Assembly (NCBI RefSeq): GCF_001411555.2
Contig: NC_049904.1
Span: forward strand, 20,969,370 to 21,033,369
Reading direction: 5' to 3'
Origin: Juglans regia
Lineage: Eukaryota > Streptophyta > Magnoliopsida > Fagales > Juglandaceae
Length of the DNA: 64,000 bases
Each line of letters begins with the position of its first letter. The first letter of the stretch is position 1. The translations under genes and the position numbers were made by a program. The notes below the pieces were generated by a model. That model did no database searches. It was not told the DNA's origin and saw nothing but the letters and a program-made list of their open reading frames with translations. Of this stretch, positions 24,534-34,915 are shown piece after piece.

Positions 24534-25938
24534 TCCATGATTCTATCTTTAAACCGCATTAATCTCTACGAAATTTTACTGATCTTTTGTACAATGACAA
24601 CTTTATCATTATATCCCTGCAGAGATCTGAGCTTCAATAGATTGGAAGGAAATGTTCCAGAGTTTGATGATAGTGCAAAGTTGCAGCGCCTGTATGTGCT
24701 GATTCAAAACCCTAAATCTAGCTTTCGGAGAAGTTTTAATAAATAATGAACAAGTACTACTAGGTCGAATTAAACATACAAAGGGACAAAGATAGGTGAC
24801 ATGATTTGGCTTTTTTGTTCCATGCCTCGTCAGAAAAGATGCAAGACGAGATTTCACTATAACCAAACAGAACCTTATCTATCTATAACTATAGCATAGC
24901 TTCCATCTATCTGTTCGAGGATGCAGTTGAAAGAAATATAAAATCATGTATATTAATTCATGGGAGCAGGAGGCATAGAGGCTTTTAATTCCTGTAGCTG
25001 TGAGTCTGTAGAAACCTATGTAGGACTATACATATTAGGGAATTATTTTGGTTGTTGTACCCATATTATAAGTATTCCACCCTGTTTGTGTATCCCATTT
25101 TATGTTTATTTTCATCAAAAAGTATTTTCCCTCTGAATTTTCTTCCGTTGTTGGTGATTATAAATCTCGATAATGTTTGTTGGTCCGAGCCTGAATTGAT
25201 CATAATGAAATTTTCAAAGGAAAATTGAATTATTGGTAACTGGCCTGAAAGTTTAGTGTTAGGTTTCGATGCTGATTGATTGGTTGTCTTTAATTAACCA
25301 GAGTACGTAAGATTATCTTGCTATGTGAACAGGTTTCTGACAAGCAACTTACTCAACGGGACAGTTCCGGACTGGATCAAACGAAGAAATCCTGACCAGT
25401 ACATAAAATTCATCTTAAATTCTACTTCAAATTTCTGTAACTTTATTAATTTTTTTCCTTTCTTCCTTAATTTTTGAATGTATGAAGAGTTATTAACATT
25501 AATAACTACGTACATCCATTTGCAGTGATCTAGATCTTTCTTACAATAACTTCTTAGAGAGTTCTATGCCACCATCTTGTCGAGACACACTGTGAGAAAA
25601 ACTTCGCCATTTTTAATCTAAATTTCAGCCTAAGTGACTAGTACTGCATACTCTGTACTTATCTTTAAAGATTTCTAGGTTTTCTAATTAAGCTGACTAG
25701 TTTCTTGTTTCATCAGAAATTTATTTGAAAGCTTCTCTGGACAGGACTCGTAAGCTTCTAAACTTGTGAACTTAATTACATTAATAACCATCTTGATTTC
25801 CTTTTACTTTGATTTTGCCAACTTTTTACCGTTTCCATTGATACTATTTCATGAGCTCATGCACGCTCCTTTCTTGTACTGTTTAACCCAAATATAGATC
25901 AGTTGGCGAGTGCCCGAAGAACCTTCCTTGTTCGAAAG
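14423..25938 (+). CDS. Receptor copy 1: signal peptide, cap and LRR exons 1-16
   Basis: Exons: 14423-14537, 21092-21278, 21994-22065, 22181-22249, 22398-22469, 22581-22652, 22755-22826, 22913-22984, 23088-23159, 23269-23340, 23430-23504, 24623-24691, 25333-25398, 25526-25591, 25717-25749, 25898-25938. Exon 1 encodes a hydrophobic secretion signal (FTLKTLIWLLCLGVINVKAQ) and starts at the only suitable Met. Exon 2 is the N-cap (VEALKKIAKELGKMGWNF ... CNCAYPG), with the Cys pattern usual in the family. Exons 3-14 are mostly 72-base LRR modules in one phase, each adding about one repeat (for example NRFSGTVPPEIGKLVNLETL). Exons 15-16 form a Cys-containing linker (CPKNLPCSK) to the malectin domain. 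No stop or frameshift is seen here. Confidence 0.88.
14744..14777. repeat. (AT)n microsatellite
   Basis: Nearly pure AT dinucleotides inside intron 1. Similar runs occur in introns at 20582-20606, 24499-24529, 27013-27048 and 27563-27588. The copy 2 equivalent of the 24499 run (about 62226-62234) is very short. Confidence 0.9.
15529..15766 (-). repeat. Copia 3' LTR, with internal duplication
   Basis: Matches 20078-20238 but is longer, because a block containing actaagactaattacatagc and a following gggaggagc stretch occurs twice in tandem (about 15640-15745). The terminal TG of the plus strand is mutated to TT. Confidence 0.8.
16068..17640 (-). pseudogene. Copia reverse transcriptase and RNase H remnant
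   Basis: RNase H at 16068-16325 has the copia signatures TGYTDADWVG, DRKSTSGYFMF and ALSSVEAKFRG. RT segments follow upstream on the minus strand: 16478-16696 (MKDLGGLKYFLRIEVARS) and, just before, a YVDDMII motif at about 16760-16785, so the catalytic Asp pair is intact. The frame from 17284-17637 carries the integrase-RT linker. The parts are separated by stops and frameshifts (for example near 16330 and 16700), so no full enzyme can be made. Confidence 0.85.
17588..18480 (-). pseudogene. Copia integrase remnant
   Basis: Frame 18004-18465 starts in the zinc-binding end (GHPSLGYLKHLF, then CILAKSHR) and runs into the core (FDVWGPSSIS, FVIFVDDCTRMTW). It ends in a frameshift after SYGFSMPIMM. 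The distal part continues in 17588-17788 (PCALICLFLGNAIHQKGYSCYDF), the usual C-terminal copia integrase segment. This was the DNA-joining enzyme; it is inactive here by frame damage. Confidence 0.8.
18960..19995 (-). pseudogene. Copia Gag remnant
   Basis: The polyprotein begins at 19995 on the minus strand (MADAAGVITNYNETP), followed by IGIKLDGSNYALWS, the gag start typical of plant copia. After frame changes, 18972-19202 contains the CCHC knuckle (CSHCMSSKHIRENC) and the usual following KLHGYPDWW. The 19112-19495 plus-strand open frame is the antisense shadow of this. Confidence 0.8.
20078..20238 (-). repeat. Copia 5' LTR
   Basis: Short LTR (about 161 bases) beginning tgtcaaattgc and ending cacgccaaaa in plus sense. 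It lacks the tandem block seen in the other LTR. Confidence 0.8.
23505..24622 (+). other. Intron 11 of receptor copy 1
   Basis: A 1.1-kb intron. A MITE-like block at about 23600-23775 (gtgcgcaaatatcagatactc ... gtgagtgcggctcg-type ends) interrupts sequence that is otherwise matched by intron 11 of copy 2 (61209-62327). It also has an (AT)n run at 24499-24529. No exon-like frame seen. Confidence 0.5.
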
Positions 25939-25997
25939 GTAACCATACCTTAAATCAGATTTTAATAATCCATTAATCGCCAAGCTTTCCTTTTTAG

Positions 25998-26250
25998 AGT
26001 AATGCCAGGTCTAAAGATGTGCAAGCCTAATGGTGGATATAAGCACCATTATAAAAAGTTAGCGAGTCCCACAAAAAAAGAGTAGAATCTAATTCCTCTT
26101 TTTATTAAAAAAGTTGTACAAGATTTGCATGAACTTGCACAAATCATTTTTTGATTCCCAGTCTGTCCTGTGCAAGTTTGGTGCAAATCAATTTACAGTG
26201 AGACCACAAAATAAGTGAGATTTGCATGCAGCTTGTACACCCTCTAAGAC
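25998..26250. mobile_element. MITE-like element in intron 16, copy 1
   Basis: Starts agagtaatgccaggtc and includes gtgcaagcct, gcgagtcccac and a reverse-oriented cttgcac near the right end. The same element is in the same intron of copy 2 (about 63670-63960), so it inserted before the gene duplicated. A distant relative (agtgatattttag ... acttacacaacag ... aacattactc) lies at 54335-54500. Confidence 0.6.
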
Positions 26251-26335
26251 CGTGTATATATTTAACGGTGAATCTATGATGTTTGGTTCTATATATCCCT
26301 AATTCCTAAATTAAAAGGATGTTGTTTATGTGTAG

Positions 26336-27011
26336 ACTGGAATTCAGTGCATATAAATTGCGGTGGAAACGAAGTCAGTATTGGAAACATTACATACGAA
26401 GCAGATCTTGATGCATCAGGTGCGGCAAACTTTCATCGCACCAGAGAGAATTGGGGATTCAGTTCCACTGGAAATTTCTGGGATGATAACAGCAGCTCGA
26501 ATGCATACATAGCAAATAATGCGTCAGAACTCCGAATGAACAGCCCTGAATTGTACACAAGTGCACGCCTCTCTCCTCTTTCTCTCACGTATTATGCACG
26601 TTGCTTGGCAAATGGAAAATATACCGTCACGCTACACTTTGCAGAGATAATAATAACAGGAAACAGATCTTTTTCCAGTCTTGGAAGACGGTTATTTGAT
26701 GTTTATATCCAGGTAAGAAATTTAAATCAATACACACACATACATACATGTATATAACGTCCCAGATTTATCAAGTTGAAATAATTTTTACAGGGAAAAC
26801 TGGAGTTAAAGGATTTTGATATCGAAAATACTGCAGGAGGGGTTGACAAACCTTTAGTTCAGAAAGTTGAAGCAGTCGTGAGTAACAAAATCTTACATAT
26901 CCGCTTTCATTGGGCTGGCAAAGGGACAACAGCTGCCCCAACAAGAGGAACATATGGCCTTCTCATATCGGCTATCTCTATAGAAATTAATGGTAATAAT
27001 TCCCAAGGGTG

Positions 27012-27050
<39 letters not shown>

Positions 27051-27321
27051 ATGACGACAATCTTAATTTTACTGTCCAACTTGCTCCTCGTACACTTCTT
27101 ATAATTAGATTGATGACAAAACTAAAGATTAATAAATAAATTCACAGTTGATAGAGTGGATCATCAGCTGGCCTATTTGTTCAATTCTGCAGATAATCCC
27201 CCTGATAATGTCAAAACCACAATATTCATTGTGACTGGAGCTTTAGTGTTGGCGCTATTACTCATTTTAGGCATTCTTTGGTGGAAAGGCTGCATAGGAA
27301 GCAGGATATCAAGGGAAAAAG
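26336..27321 (+). CDS. Receptor copy 1: malectin domain and membrane helix, exons 17-19
   Basis: Exons 26336-26712, 26794-26992 and 27193-27321. Exons 17-18 encode the malectin domain, a putative carbohydrate-binding fold: it opens with VHINCGGNEVSIGNITYEAD, has WGFSSTGNFWDD, and ends with RGTYGLLISAISIEING. Exon 19 encodes a short linker and the membrane helix (TIFIVTGALVLALLLILGIL) followed by the basic stop-transfer WWKGCIGSR. Exon 19 ends in phase 1 after EK, and its natural partner is exon 20 at 36706, 9.4 kb away. All frames are open. Confidence 0.9.
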
Positions 27322-27563
27322 GTAATCAATAGTCAATACGTGCGTGTTAGATAGAAATTAGATAGGTTTTTTCTTAATTAGTTTTCTTCTTCAACTAATA
27401 ACGTAAATATGCATGAATTGACTTGAGACGTACTTGTACAGCGATTTTGCAATTCCTAGGTTTTGTTATGGAGCATTTTTCCTCACATGAAAAGTGCTCA
27501 TCAATTCGTAGTACACACCATGCAAAGCAGCTATACGATTGCTAGGTTGAGCAGCTAGAATAT

Positions 27564-27599
<36 letters not shown>

Positions 27600-27769
27600 G
27601 TTTTCTTCATAAATTTGAGTATAAAATATTATTCACAATTCTAATAATTATCATCCTCTCATCCTCCTATGATATCATATAATTTGACAATAAGTAAAGG
27701 ATATAATGAATAATAGTTCTCATGAATTGGAGTCAGCTACCACCATTAATTTATAATAGTTAACGCCTC

Positions 27770-28320
27770 GTTTGATTTCGTAGATGAGATGAGTTGAAAT
27801 TAAAGTTAAAAGTCAAATAAAATAGTAGTAAAATATATTTTTTTAACATTATTTTTGTTTTGGATTTGAAAAAATTGAATTGTTTATTTTATTTTATGTG
27901 TGAATTTAATTGAGAAAATTGTAGTGATTAGATGAGATAAGACGAGATGAGTTGGGAAGAGTTGTGAAAATAAATAAGGCACAGGACAGCTAAGAGGATG
28001 ATTGGAGAACGTGATGAAATAAGAATTTTGTGAATAGTATTAAGATGATTTGTGAGTAATAGTGAGATTATTTGAATTAAGTATTTATTAAGTTTTGGGA
28101 GATGAGAGAGAAAAAATTAATATTTTAATATATATATATATATTTTTTTTTTGGAATTTGAAAATATTGAATTATTTTTTTGCTTTCTGTTTGAAATTTT
28201 AATAAAGTTATAATGATTAATTTGAAAAAGTTGTAATAATTAATTTGAAAGTGTTTCTTTTGAATTATGTTTGGGATAAGATGAGATGAGATGGGATGAA
28301 AACAATTTTTAAATACCTCC
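27770..28320. repeat. Two MITE-like AT-rich elements
   Basis: 27770-27990 starts cgcctcgtttgatttcg and ends gatgagataagacgagatg; 28005-28310 carries gtgaatagtattaag and ends gataagatgagatgag. Both share the gatgagatgag words of the window's MITE family. They contain no coding potential. Confidence 0.5.
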
Positions 28321-28930
28321 GAGAGGTAGAGTATGTTATGACCTAAGTGCTATCCACGTATGCCTTTATACTACAAAAAGACATTCGAAGTTATAATTAG
28401 AATTCTTCCCAATACCTCTATCACATATCACCGATCGACCTAATGTCAAACTTTACCAAGCCACTGTATTACAATCTTGCCCACTAGAATATTTTGTCTC
28501 ATCACTAGGGACGGGTACTGGGGCTCCATTCCCCAGCCTGCCGGGCCAAATCCACCTGCCCGTAAGGGTAATGTGCAAAAAATCTGCCTGTTACTCCGAG
28601 TGGATATATTCATCATATTCATTAAAATGGGCGAAGGAAGGCAGACGATTGGGTGGAACAGAATAAAGAAATTATTCTACAGGGGAGTGGAAATTCTCCT
28701 CCTTTTCTCTCTCAGGAAAAGGGTGGAGCGAAGTGAGTGGGACGTGGAAATGGTTATAACAGAAGTAGTGGAACAGGGTGGAGTGAGGTGGTACAGAAGA
28801 TACGTACGGGGGCTGAAGGTGTGTTGGTACGGTGGTGTAGGTGACGGCGAGGGTATCTGTGAAGAAGGAAGTCGTAGGGAGGAACCTCAGGTGCTCGGAA
28901 GGTGGTCTCTGAGAAGGAAGGAGGCGAGCA

Positions 28931-30307
28931 ATGGAGGTTTTGGAAGAGAAATGGAAGAAACTGAGGCTACGAGAAGAAGAAGTTGCTGATATTGTTATAG
29001 AAGACAATGTTCCCGAGGTCTTGACATACAAGGAGCAAAGAAGTCTAGTGGGTAAAATGGTTTCGTCTAGAACCATAAGCAGGGAGGCACTGGAAGCAAC
29101 AATGGCGAAGATATGGAGAATCAGTAAGGCAGCTAAGTTCATGGAGGTTAGTTTGAATACGTTCGTCTTGGTCTTCGAAAACCAAGAGGATAAACAAAGA
29201 GTCTGGGCAGGAAGGCCTTGGCTCTTCGATAACAATCTGTTAGTATTGAGGGAGTTTGAGGGTCACATTCCACTTCATCGCATAAACTTTGATTATGAAA
29301 GCTTCTGGATTAGAATGCACAACTTGCCTTTATCATGCATGACCAAAGAAAGAGGAACACAGATTGGGAGTACAGTTGGTAAGGTCGAGAAAGTTGATGT
29401 TCAAGATGATGGTTGTGGTTGGGGAAGCTATTTGAGGGTTCGTATATTTGTGGATTTGTCACAGCCTTTGGCAAGAGGTCGTACTCTGAAGATAAAGGGA
29501 GAGAGTGTCTGGGTTCCGTTCAGCTATGAGAAAATGCCTCGCATCTGTTTTTCCTGCGGATGCATAGCTCACGGGACAAATGGAAGCTGCAGTGTACCGG
29601 AGGAGTCAGAAAGTAAGGAGGAGCAATATGGTGTGTGGATGAGGGCTTCACAGTTCAAAAAGGTTAGTAATGCGAGTAATACTTTTAGTAAGGAAGAGGG
29701 GTTTAAGAAGTGGAGAAAGGAAGATCCTAAGCAGTCTTCTGGTGAGGATAAGAGAGAATATAATGATGAAAACGGGGGTAGTGAGGGAGAGAGAGGTGAG
29801 GAAAGAAAACTGATCAGAGAGGAAGAGAGTAATGAGGTTTTTTCAGGAAGTTTTAATAAGGGGGGAGAAGAGGAGGGTGTTTATACTACTACTTCTGAGG
29901 AGTTGTATATGAAGGATAGGTCAGGACAAAACATTGGAGAGAGGGGCTTGATAGAATTGTATGAGGTGGAGCTGAGAGATGAGGTAGGTTTTCAAGTGGG
30001 GGACATGAGTATTGAAATTGGGGCGAGAGAGCCAAGGCCTGTGGAGGAGGCAGTTCAGACTAAAGGTTGGAAGGAAAGTGAGCAGGGCATACAAAAAGGA
30101 ACATGGAAAAGGAGAGCTAGGAAAAAAGGGAAGAAGGACAGTGGTGGAACAACCATTGTTAATAAAAAAAGAAATGAGGAATGTGTGATAGAAGAAAAGG
30201 AAAGAGGGATAAATAGGAAAAAAGGGAGATGGAGCAGTGGTGGGGAGGGTAAAGACAGTATGGTGGAAGTGGCGGAGGCTGAGTTTCAGCCCCGCCAAGC
30301 ATTATGA
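28931..30307 (+). CDS. LINE ORF1, RNA-binding protein
   Basis: An intact 458-codon frame. Residues ~20-190 match the plant LINE ORF1 type (DUF4283-like RNA-binding region: SREALEATMAKIW, NTFVLVFENQEDKQRVWAGRPWLFDNNLLVL, FWIRMHNLPLSCMT). Next comes a CCHC-type zinc knuckle around residue 205-225 (CFSCGCIAHGTNGSC), then a long Glu/Lys/Gly-rich low-complexity tail. The protein would coat LINE RNA. The stop codon overlaps the ORF2 start in the four bases ATGA at 30304-30307, which suggests termination-coupled reinitiation. The Met at 28931 is chosen as the first in the open part of the frame. Confidence 0.88.
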   Translation: MEVLEEKWKKLRLREEEVADIVIEDNVPEVLTYKEQRSLVGKMVSSRTISREALEATMAKIWRISKAAKFMEVSLNTFVLVFENQEDKQRVWAGRPWLFDNNLLVLREFEGHIPLHRINFDYESFWIRMHNLPLSCMTKERGTQIGSTVGKVEKVDVQDDGCGWGSYLRVRIFVDLSQPLARGRTLKIKGESVWVPFSYEKMPRICFSCGCIAHGTNGSCSVPEESESKEEQYGVWMRASQFKKVSNASNTFSKEEGFKKWRKEDPKQSSGEDKREYNDENGGSEGERGEERKLIREEESNEVFSGSFNKGGEEEGVYTTTSEELYMKDRSGQNIGERGLIELYEVELRDEVGFQVGDMSIEIGAREPRPVEEAVQTKGWKESEQGIQKGTWKRRARKKGKKDSGGTTIVNKKRNEECVIEEKERGINRKKGRWSSGGEGKDSMVEVAEAEFQPRQAL

Positions 30308-32245
30308 AGATATTAAGCTGGAACTGTCGAGGATTGGGGAATCCTCGGACAGTTCGAGAGCTCTGCATGATGGCAGAGAAAAATAAACCCAACTTGGTTT
30401 TCATTATGGAAACTAAGATTAGAAGAAAAAGGATTGAGTTTCTAAAAAAGAGGTTAGATTGTGAGGGATGTATTATGGTGGATCTAGTGGGAAAAGGGGG
30501 GGGGTTTGGCTTTGTTTTGGAAGGCAAATGTGGACTTAGAGATATTGAATTATTCCCAAAGGCACATTAATGCCTGGATCTGGGATGAAGGTGTTGAGAA
30601 ACGTTGGCTGCTAACTTGTTACAATGGTCAACCTGAAACGGCAAAAAGCAAGGAATCATGGGAATTGTTAAAATCTTTTAAACCACAAATGCAGGTGGGC
30701 TGGTGTGTGTTGGGAGATTTCAATGAAATACTTGTTAATGGTGAAAAGGAAGGGGGAAGAGTGAGACCTGAGGGACAGATGGCATTGTTTAGGGAGGCTC
30801 TAATTGATGGAAACCTTTATGACTTGGGTTGGAAGGGAGACAGATTTACTTGGAGTAATTTGCATGGTGATGAATCATTTACCAAGGAAAGGCTAGATAG
30901 GGTTGTGGCAAACACTGAGTGGAGAGAGGTGTATAAGGAGTCACGGGTTGAAGTTCTGGTGGCTAGTTCTTCTGATCATAAACCTTTGCTAGCTCACTTA
31001 ATGAAGCATAATGCAGAAAAAGGGGTTAAGAGGAGAGCATTCAAGTACGAGGCAAGCTGGGCCTTAGAAGATGACTGTGAACAAGTGTTAAAGACAGCAT
31101 GGAGGAAGGAAGAAGTGGGGAGGAATCCCTCAAACAAAGTGATTAAGCTACTGGAAAATAGTAAAGAAGTTTTTCAGAAGTGGAGCAGGAAGCTAAGTAT
31201 AGGAGGACAAAAGGATATTGAGGAAAAGACAAGGCTATTACAGAGACTTCAAGAGGATGAAAATAGTGATAATGCATTAGTGATAAGGAGAGTGAAGGAG
31301 GAGATGAACCTGCTGCTGGAAAAAGAGGATCTGAGGTGGCGACAGAGGGCAAAGGCTAATTGGTACATGCTTGGAGATAGAAATACTAAGTATTTCCATG
31401 CTTGTGCCAATCAAAGGAAAAAAAGGAATCTAATTAGAGAGGTGATGAATGAAAACAACAGAAGAGTTATTGGTCATGAAGAAATTGAGCAAACTTTCAG
31501 GAGGTATTTTATGGACCTTTTTCAGACTAGCAATCCCAGTGAAGAGGTGATAGAAGACTGCATTGGAGGTATTGAAGCAAAGGTTACTCCAGACATGAAT
31601 GACTGGATCTCGAGGAGCTTCTCAAGAGAGGAGGTGGAAGAGGCAGTTAAACAAATGGGACCGTTAAAATCCCCGGGTCCAGATGGTTTTGGAGCTTGTT
31701 TTTTCCAAAACCATTGGAAGATTGTAGCTGAAGAAGTGTGCCAGGCAGCATTATCTATTTTAAATGGTAACTCTATGGACTCTGCCCTTAATTACACTTA
31801 TATTGCTTTGATTCCTAAAGTTAAAGATCCTTTGTTGGTTAGTGACTTTAGACCAATTAGCCTTTGCAATGTCATTTACAAAATTGTGTCAAAAGCTATC
31901 ACTAACAGATTTAAGAGAGTGTTATCTACAATCATCTCCCCCTCCCAAAGTGCCTTTTTGCCTGGGAGAATGATTAGTGACAACATTATGATAGCCTATG
32001 AATTACTTCATTCAATGAAAACAAGAAAGAAGGGGAGGGTGGGAAGTATGGCCATGAAGTTGGACATGTCCAAGGCCTATGACCGAGTGGAATGGAAGTT
32101 TATTGAGGCAGTAATGGTTAGGCTTGGTTTCTATGAGAGATGGGTGAAGCTTATCATGAAATGTGTCTGTTCAGTATCATTCTCGGTTTTGATCAATGGA
32201 AAGGTGGGCCATACCTTTAAGCCTTCAAGGGGAAGATGCAAGTGA
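30304..32245 (+). pseudogene. LINE ORF2: endonuclease and N-terminal RT (frameshifted)
   Basis: The apurinic-type endonuclease starts at 30304 (ILSWNCRGLGNP, METK). At the G-run 30496-30504 the frame moves by +1; the continuation from about 30506 holds GDFNEI, ERLDRVVAN and SSDHKPLLA, so all endonuclease motifs exist once the shift is allowed for. The RT then begins: LKSPGPDGFGACFF, YTYIALIPKV, DFRPISLCNVIYKIVSKA, SQSAFLPGR, and the first catalytic Asp in KLDMSKAYDRVEW. It ends at PSRGRCK with a stop. The normal continuation with the second catalytic Asp pair is missing. The frameshift lies in a homopolymer and could be a sequencing error. Confidence 0.88.
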
Positions 32246-33395
32246 AGAGGCAGAGATAATTCTTAATATTCCTTTGGGCAGAGGTATGGCACAGGATAAA
32301 ATTATATGGGGACCTTCGAAGAAAGGGGCTTTTACTGTCAGTAGTGCATATTATCTGCAGCTTGAAAGACTGAGAAACAGCAGAGGCTCAAGTTCAGATG
32401 CAGAAATGGTAGATAAAAGATGGAGGAATATATGGGATTTAGAAGTTCCAGGTGTGGTCAAGTTATTTCTATGGAAAGCAGCAAGTAACTTGCTGCCCAC
32501 AAAGCAGAACCTATTCAAAAGGAAGATAGTGCAGGAGCCAAGTTGTCCAATCTGTCAAGGAGAAGAAGAGTCAGTTATCCATGCCCTTTGGGAGTGTAAA
32601 GCAGCAAATGATATATGGACTGATAAGAGAAGCCTAGTACAGAAATGGAGTTGTAAGGAGACTGACTTTATGAAGCTATGGGAGAAACTGATGGCAAGAT
32701 TGAACATGACACAGCTAGAAGAGATGGCTATCCTTTTCAGAAGAGTGTGGCTCAGGAGGAATGAATATGTTTTCGAAGAGAAGCTATCTTGTCCTAGGAA
32801 AGTCTTCACCTCAGCTATGGAAGGGCTTGAAGGGTACAGGAATTCTAAAGGGGTACAAAGGCAGGAAGTTCACTCAGTAAGTGCAGAAGAGAATAGACAC
32901 ATATGGCAGGTACCAAAGGCTGATTATGTGAAGGTTAACTGGAATGCATCATTAGATTTAAAGAGGAAGAGAATGGGGATGGGTATTGTGATTAGAGACG
33001 AGAAGGGAGAGGCACTGGTAGCAGCCTGTGATCAGAAGAAGCACGTACAGGATCCATTAGTGGCAGAATGTCATGCACTTTGGAAGGCTCTGGAGCTATG
33101 TAATGAACTGAACTTTCAAAAGGTAATGTTGGAAGGAGATGCCAAGAACATTGTTTCAGCTGTTAACAGTGAGGAGGAGGATCTGTCCTGTGTTGGTTTT
33201 ATAGTTGATGATATACGTTCAGTGTTCAGAAACAGACCAAATTGGTCTTTACATTTTGCTCATAGAGAAAGAAATATAGTGGCACATACATTAGCAAAAG
33301 AAGCTTTGAAGTTTGAAGAAGCTAAGATTTGGATTGAAGAAGTTCCAAGTGTTATTGTAAATTGCTTGGAAAAAGATAAACGTTGTATTACTTAA
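32228..33395 (+). pseudogene. LINE ORF2: zf-RVT and RNase H end (after deletion)
   Basis: After the deletion the coding sense resumes in another frame at about 32230 (EEAEIILNIPLGRG, KIIWGPSKKGAFTVSSAYY). It has the zinc-binding zf-RVT region (CPICQGEEESVIHALWEC) and a C-terminal RNase H-like domain (KVNWNASLDL, VIRDEKGEAL, LVAECHALWKALEL, MLEGDAKNIV, RERNIVAHTLAKEA). The first acidic position of the RNase H is Asn (VNWN), where related elements have Asp; the Glu and second Asp positions are kept. The frame to the stop at 33395 is open. Confidence 0.85.
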
Positions 33396-33453
33396 AGTTT
33401 GATTAATGAAGTTTTTGAGGTTTATTTCAAAAAAAAAAAATTAAAATGGGCGA

Positions 33454-34629
33454 GTGGCGGATTGGTTAAAAAACTACCCATGCAACACCCGCCCATCCAT
33501 GTTAAAACCATAATTTCCTACATATTTATATTTATATATTTAATATTATACACCACATTCTAATATTATTTTGATTATATTAAATAATATGTGATATATT
33601 CATCACCATTAAATGATAAAAAAATATAATAAATGATCATTTAATGATGATAAATAAGATAAAAATGAGATAGTAGTATAGTATATAGAATTTTCCTTAA
33701 TCCCACTTTCTCTTTTCTCCTTTCCTCTTCCTTCTTTTCCTCTTCTTCTTTGTTCTCTTTCAACTAATTGGCGTAACTTTCTTTCTTTTTCTCGTCTCTT
33801 CTTCTTCTTCTTCTTCTTCTTCTTCCTCCTCCTTATATCTCAGTCTCCATTTTACAATGCTCTAATCTTCTTTCTTTTGTAAGTTCATTCCCTTCTACTT
33901 TCTTATATGTCGGTCTCCATTTTACAAAGCTCTAATCTTCTATCTTTTGTATGCCATTTATCTATTTTTTTGGAGCTAATCTATGCATTATGTTGGTTTT
34001 TATAGATTTTTTTTTTGCCTTGATTTGATTAGAACCGAACTAATCTTGAATAGGAAAACAAAGAAAGGTCTCTGTTTCAAGCAATCAGAGACCGTGAGTT
34101 TCTGGGTACTGTTGATTTCTTGTTTGAATTTTGGAGACATTTAAACTTTTCGGGTTTTGATATTGATGCTGGGCGGATATGTGGAAAGTGACACATTTGT
34201 CCGCCCGATCAATGAGGACGAATGAATGTTGAACTCACACGTTATACATTTTCTATAACTATTCAAATTCAGGCTGAGAATTCAAAGAATCTCAATTCCT
34301 TTTACATTCTGGCTTTTGAAGTTGTGCATAATTGTGATTGTTGAGCAGGATATAATAAATATTATGAAACAACATGGGGTTTCAAAAGCTGATCATGTAG
34401 AGTACGTACGTACGGTGCCATGTGCCATGCATTGCACTGCATGTGTTTGGTCTCATTCACTCTAATTATGTCATCTAACTAGTCAGGTGGCACAAAATAT
34501 TTAGAAATGAAATATCATCACATAGAGGTAAAATGCACAATTACCATATATTTATTTGATTATTATCTTAAAAAAAATATTTTATTTTCATAATTATATA
34601 TTTATTTTATCTAATCTCTTTGTATTTCT
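33454..34629. other. Intron 19 spacer after the LINE
   Basis: AT-rich DNA without a gene. It has a (TTC)n run at about 33798-33828, then a ~65-base direct repeat (cttatatctcagtctcc... near 33833 and cttatatgtcggtctcc... near 33902), and a short hairpin at 34171-34205 (gggcgga ... tccgccc). Confidence 0.6.
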
Positions 34630-34640
34630 CTATAAATAGG
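34630..34640 (+). promoter_or_regulatory. TATA box before the nested kinase
   Basis: ctataaatagg is a strong TATA match about 285 bases before 34916. It is followed by an LTR-like U-rich/CT-rich stretch (gtaattcattgacaatataa, tttctctctccctc), so it could be the promoter of a degraded solo LTR ending near 34905 (...attctatca). No clear TSD was found. Confidence 0.45.
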
Positions 34641-34915
34641 GGCATATACTTTATATGTAATTCATTGACAATATAATAGTCTTTAAAGTTTCTCTCTCCC
34701 TCATTCGATCTCCTTTTCTTTTTTCAATCTCAATCATTTTGGATTTTGTTTTTCTAAGGTGGCCAATGTCATATTATCACCACATTCTCTTCACCAACTT
34801 TACGAGGCGCATGATCAACCCAATCCTCTAGAATTAGATTGTCTCTCCATCGTTCACATTCTTCTCTTTTGCATATCAATTAATATTCTAAATTCGATTC
34901 TATCACTATGACTGC

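Larger units (their letters stand above)
28635..33439 (+). mobile_element. L1-type LINE in intron 19
   Basis: A ~4.8-kb non-LTR retrotransposon with 5' leader, ORF1, ORF2 and an A-tail at about 33429-33439. The 14-base TSD attaaaatgggcga is exact: 28621-28634 before and 33440-33453 after the A-tail. That makes this a complete insertion in the sense strand of the host intron, apart from an internal deletion. ORF2 has lost the middle of the reverse transcriptase and carries a +1 frameshift in a G-run, so the copy cannot move by itself. The target was another GC-containing repeat with inverted arms (atgggcgagtg near 33445, cacccgcccat near 33486). Confidence 0.92.

Noticed and set aside
28672..29235. 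187-codon minus-strand open frame
   Set aside because: Antisense of the LINE leader and ORF1; Ser/Leu-rich composition follows from the purine-rich sense strand.
29921..30527. Minus-strand open frames of 122-125 codons
   Set aside because: Antisense shadows of LINE ORF1 and the ORF2 start.
34171..34205. Hairpin gggcgga ... tccgccc as possible terminator or RNA
   Set aside because: Only seven clean base pairs in a plant intron, with imperfect extension; more likely repeat debris.
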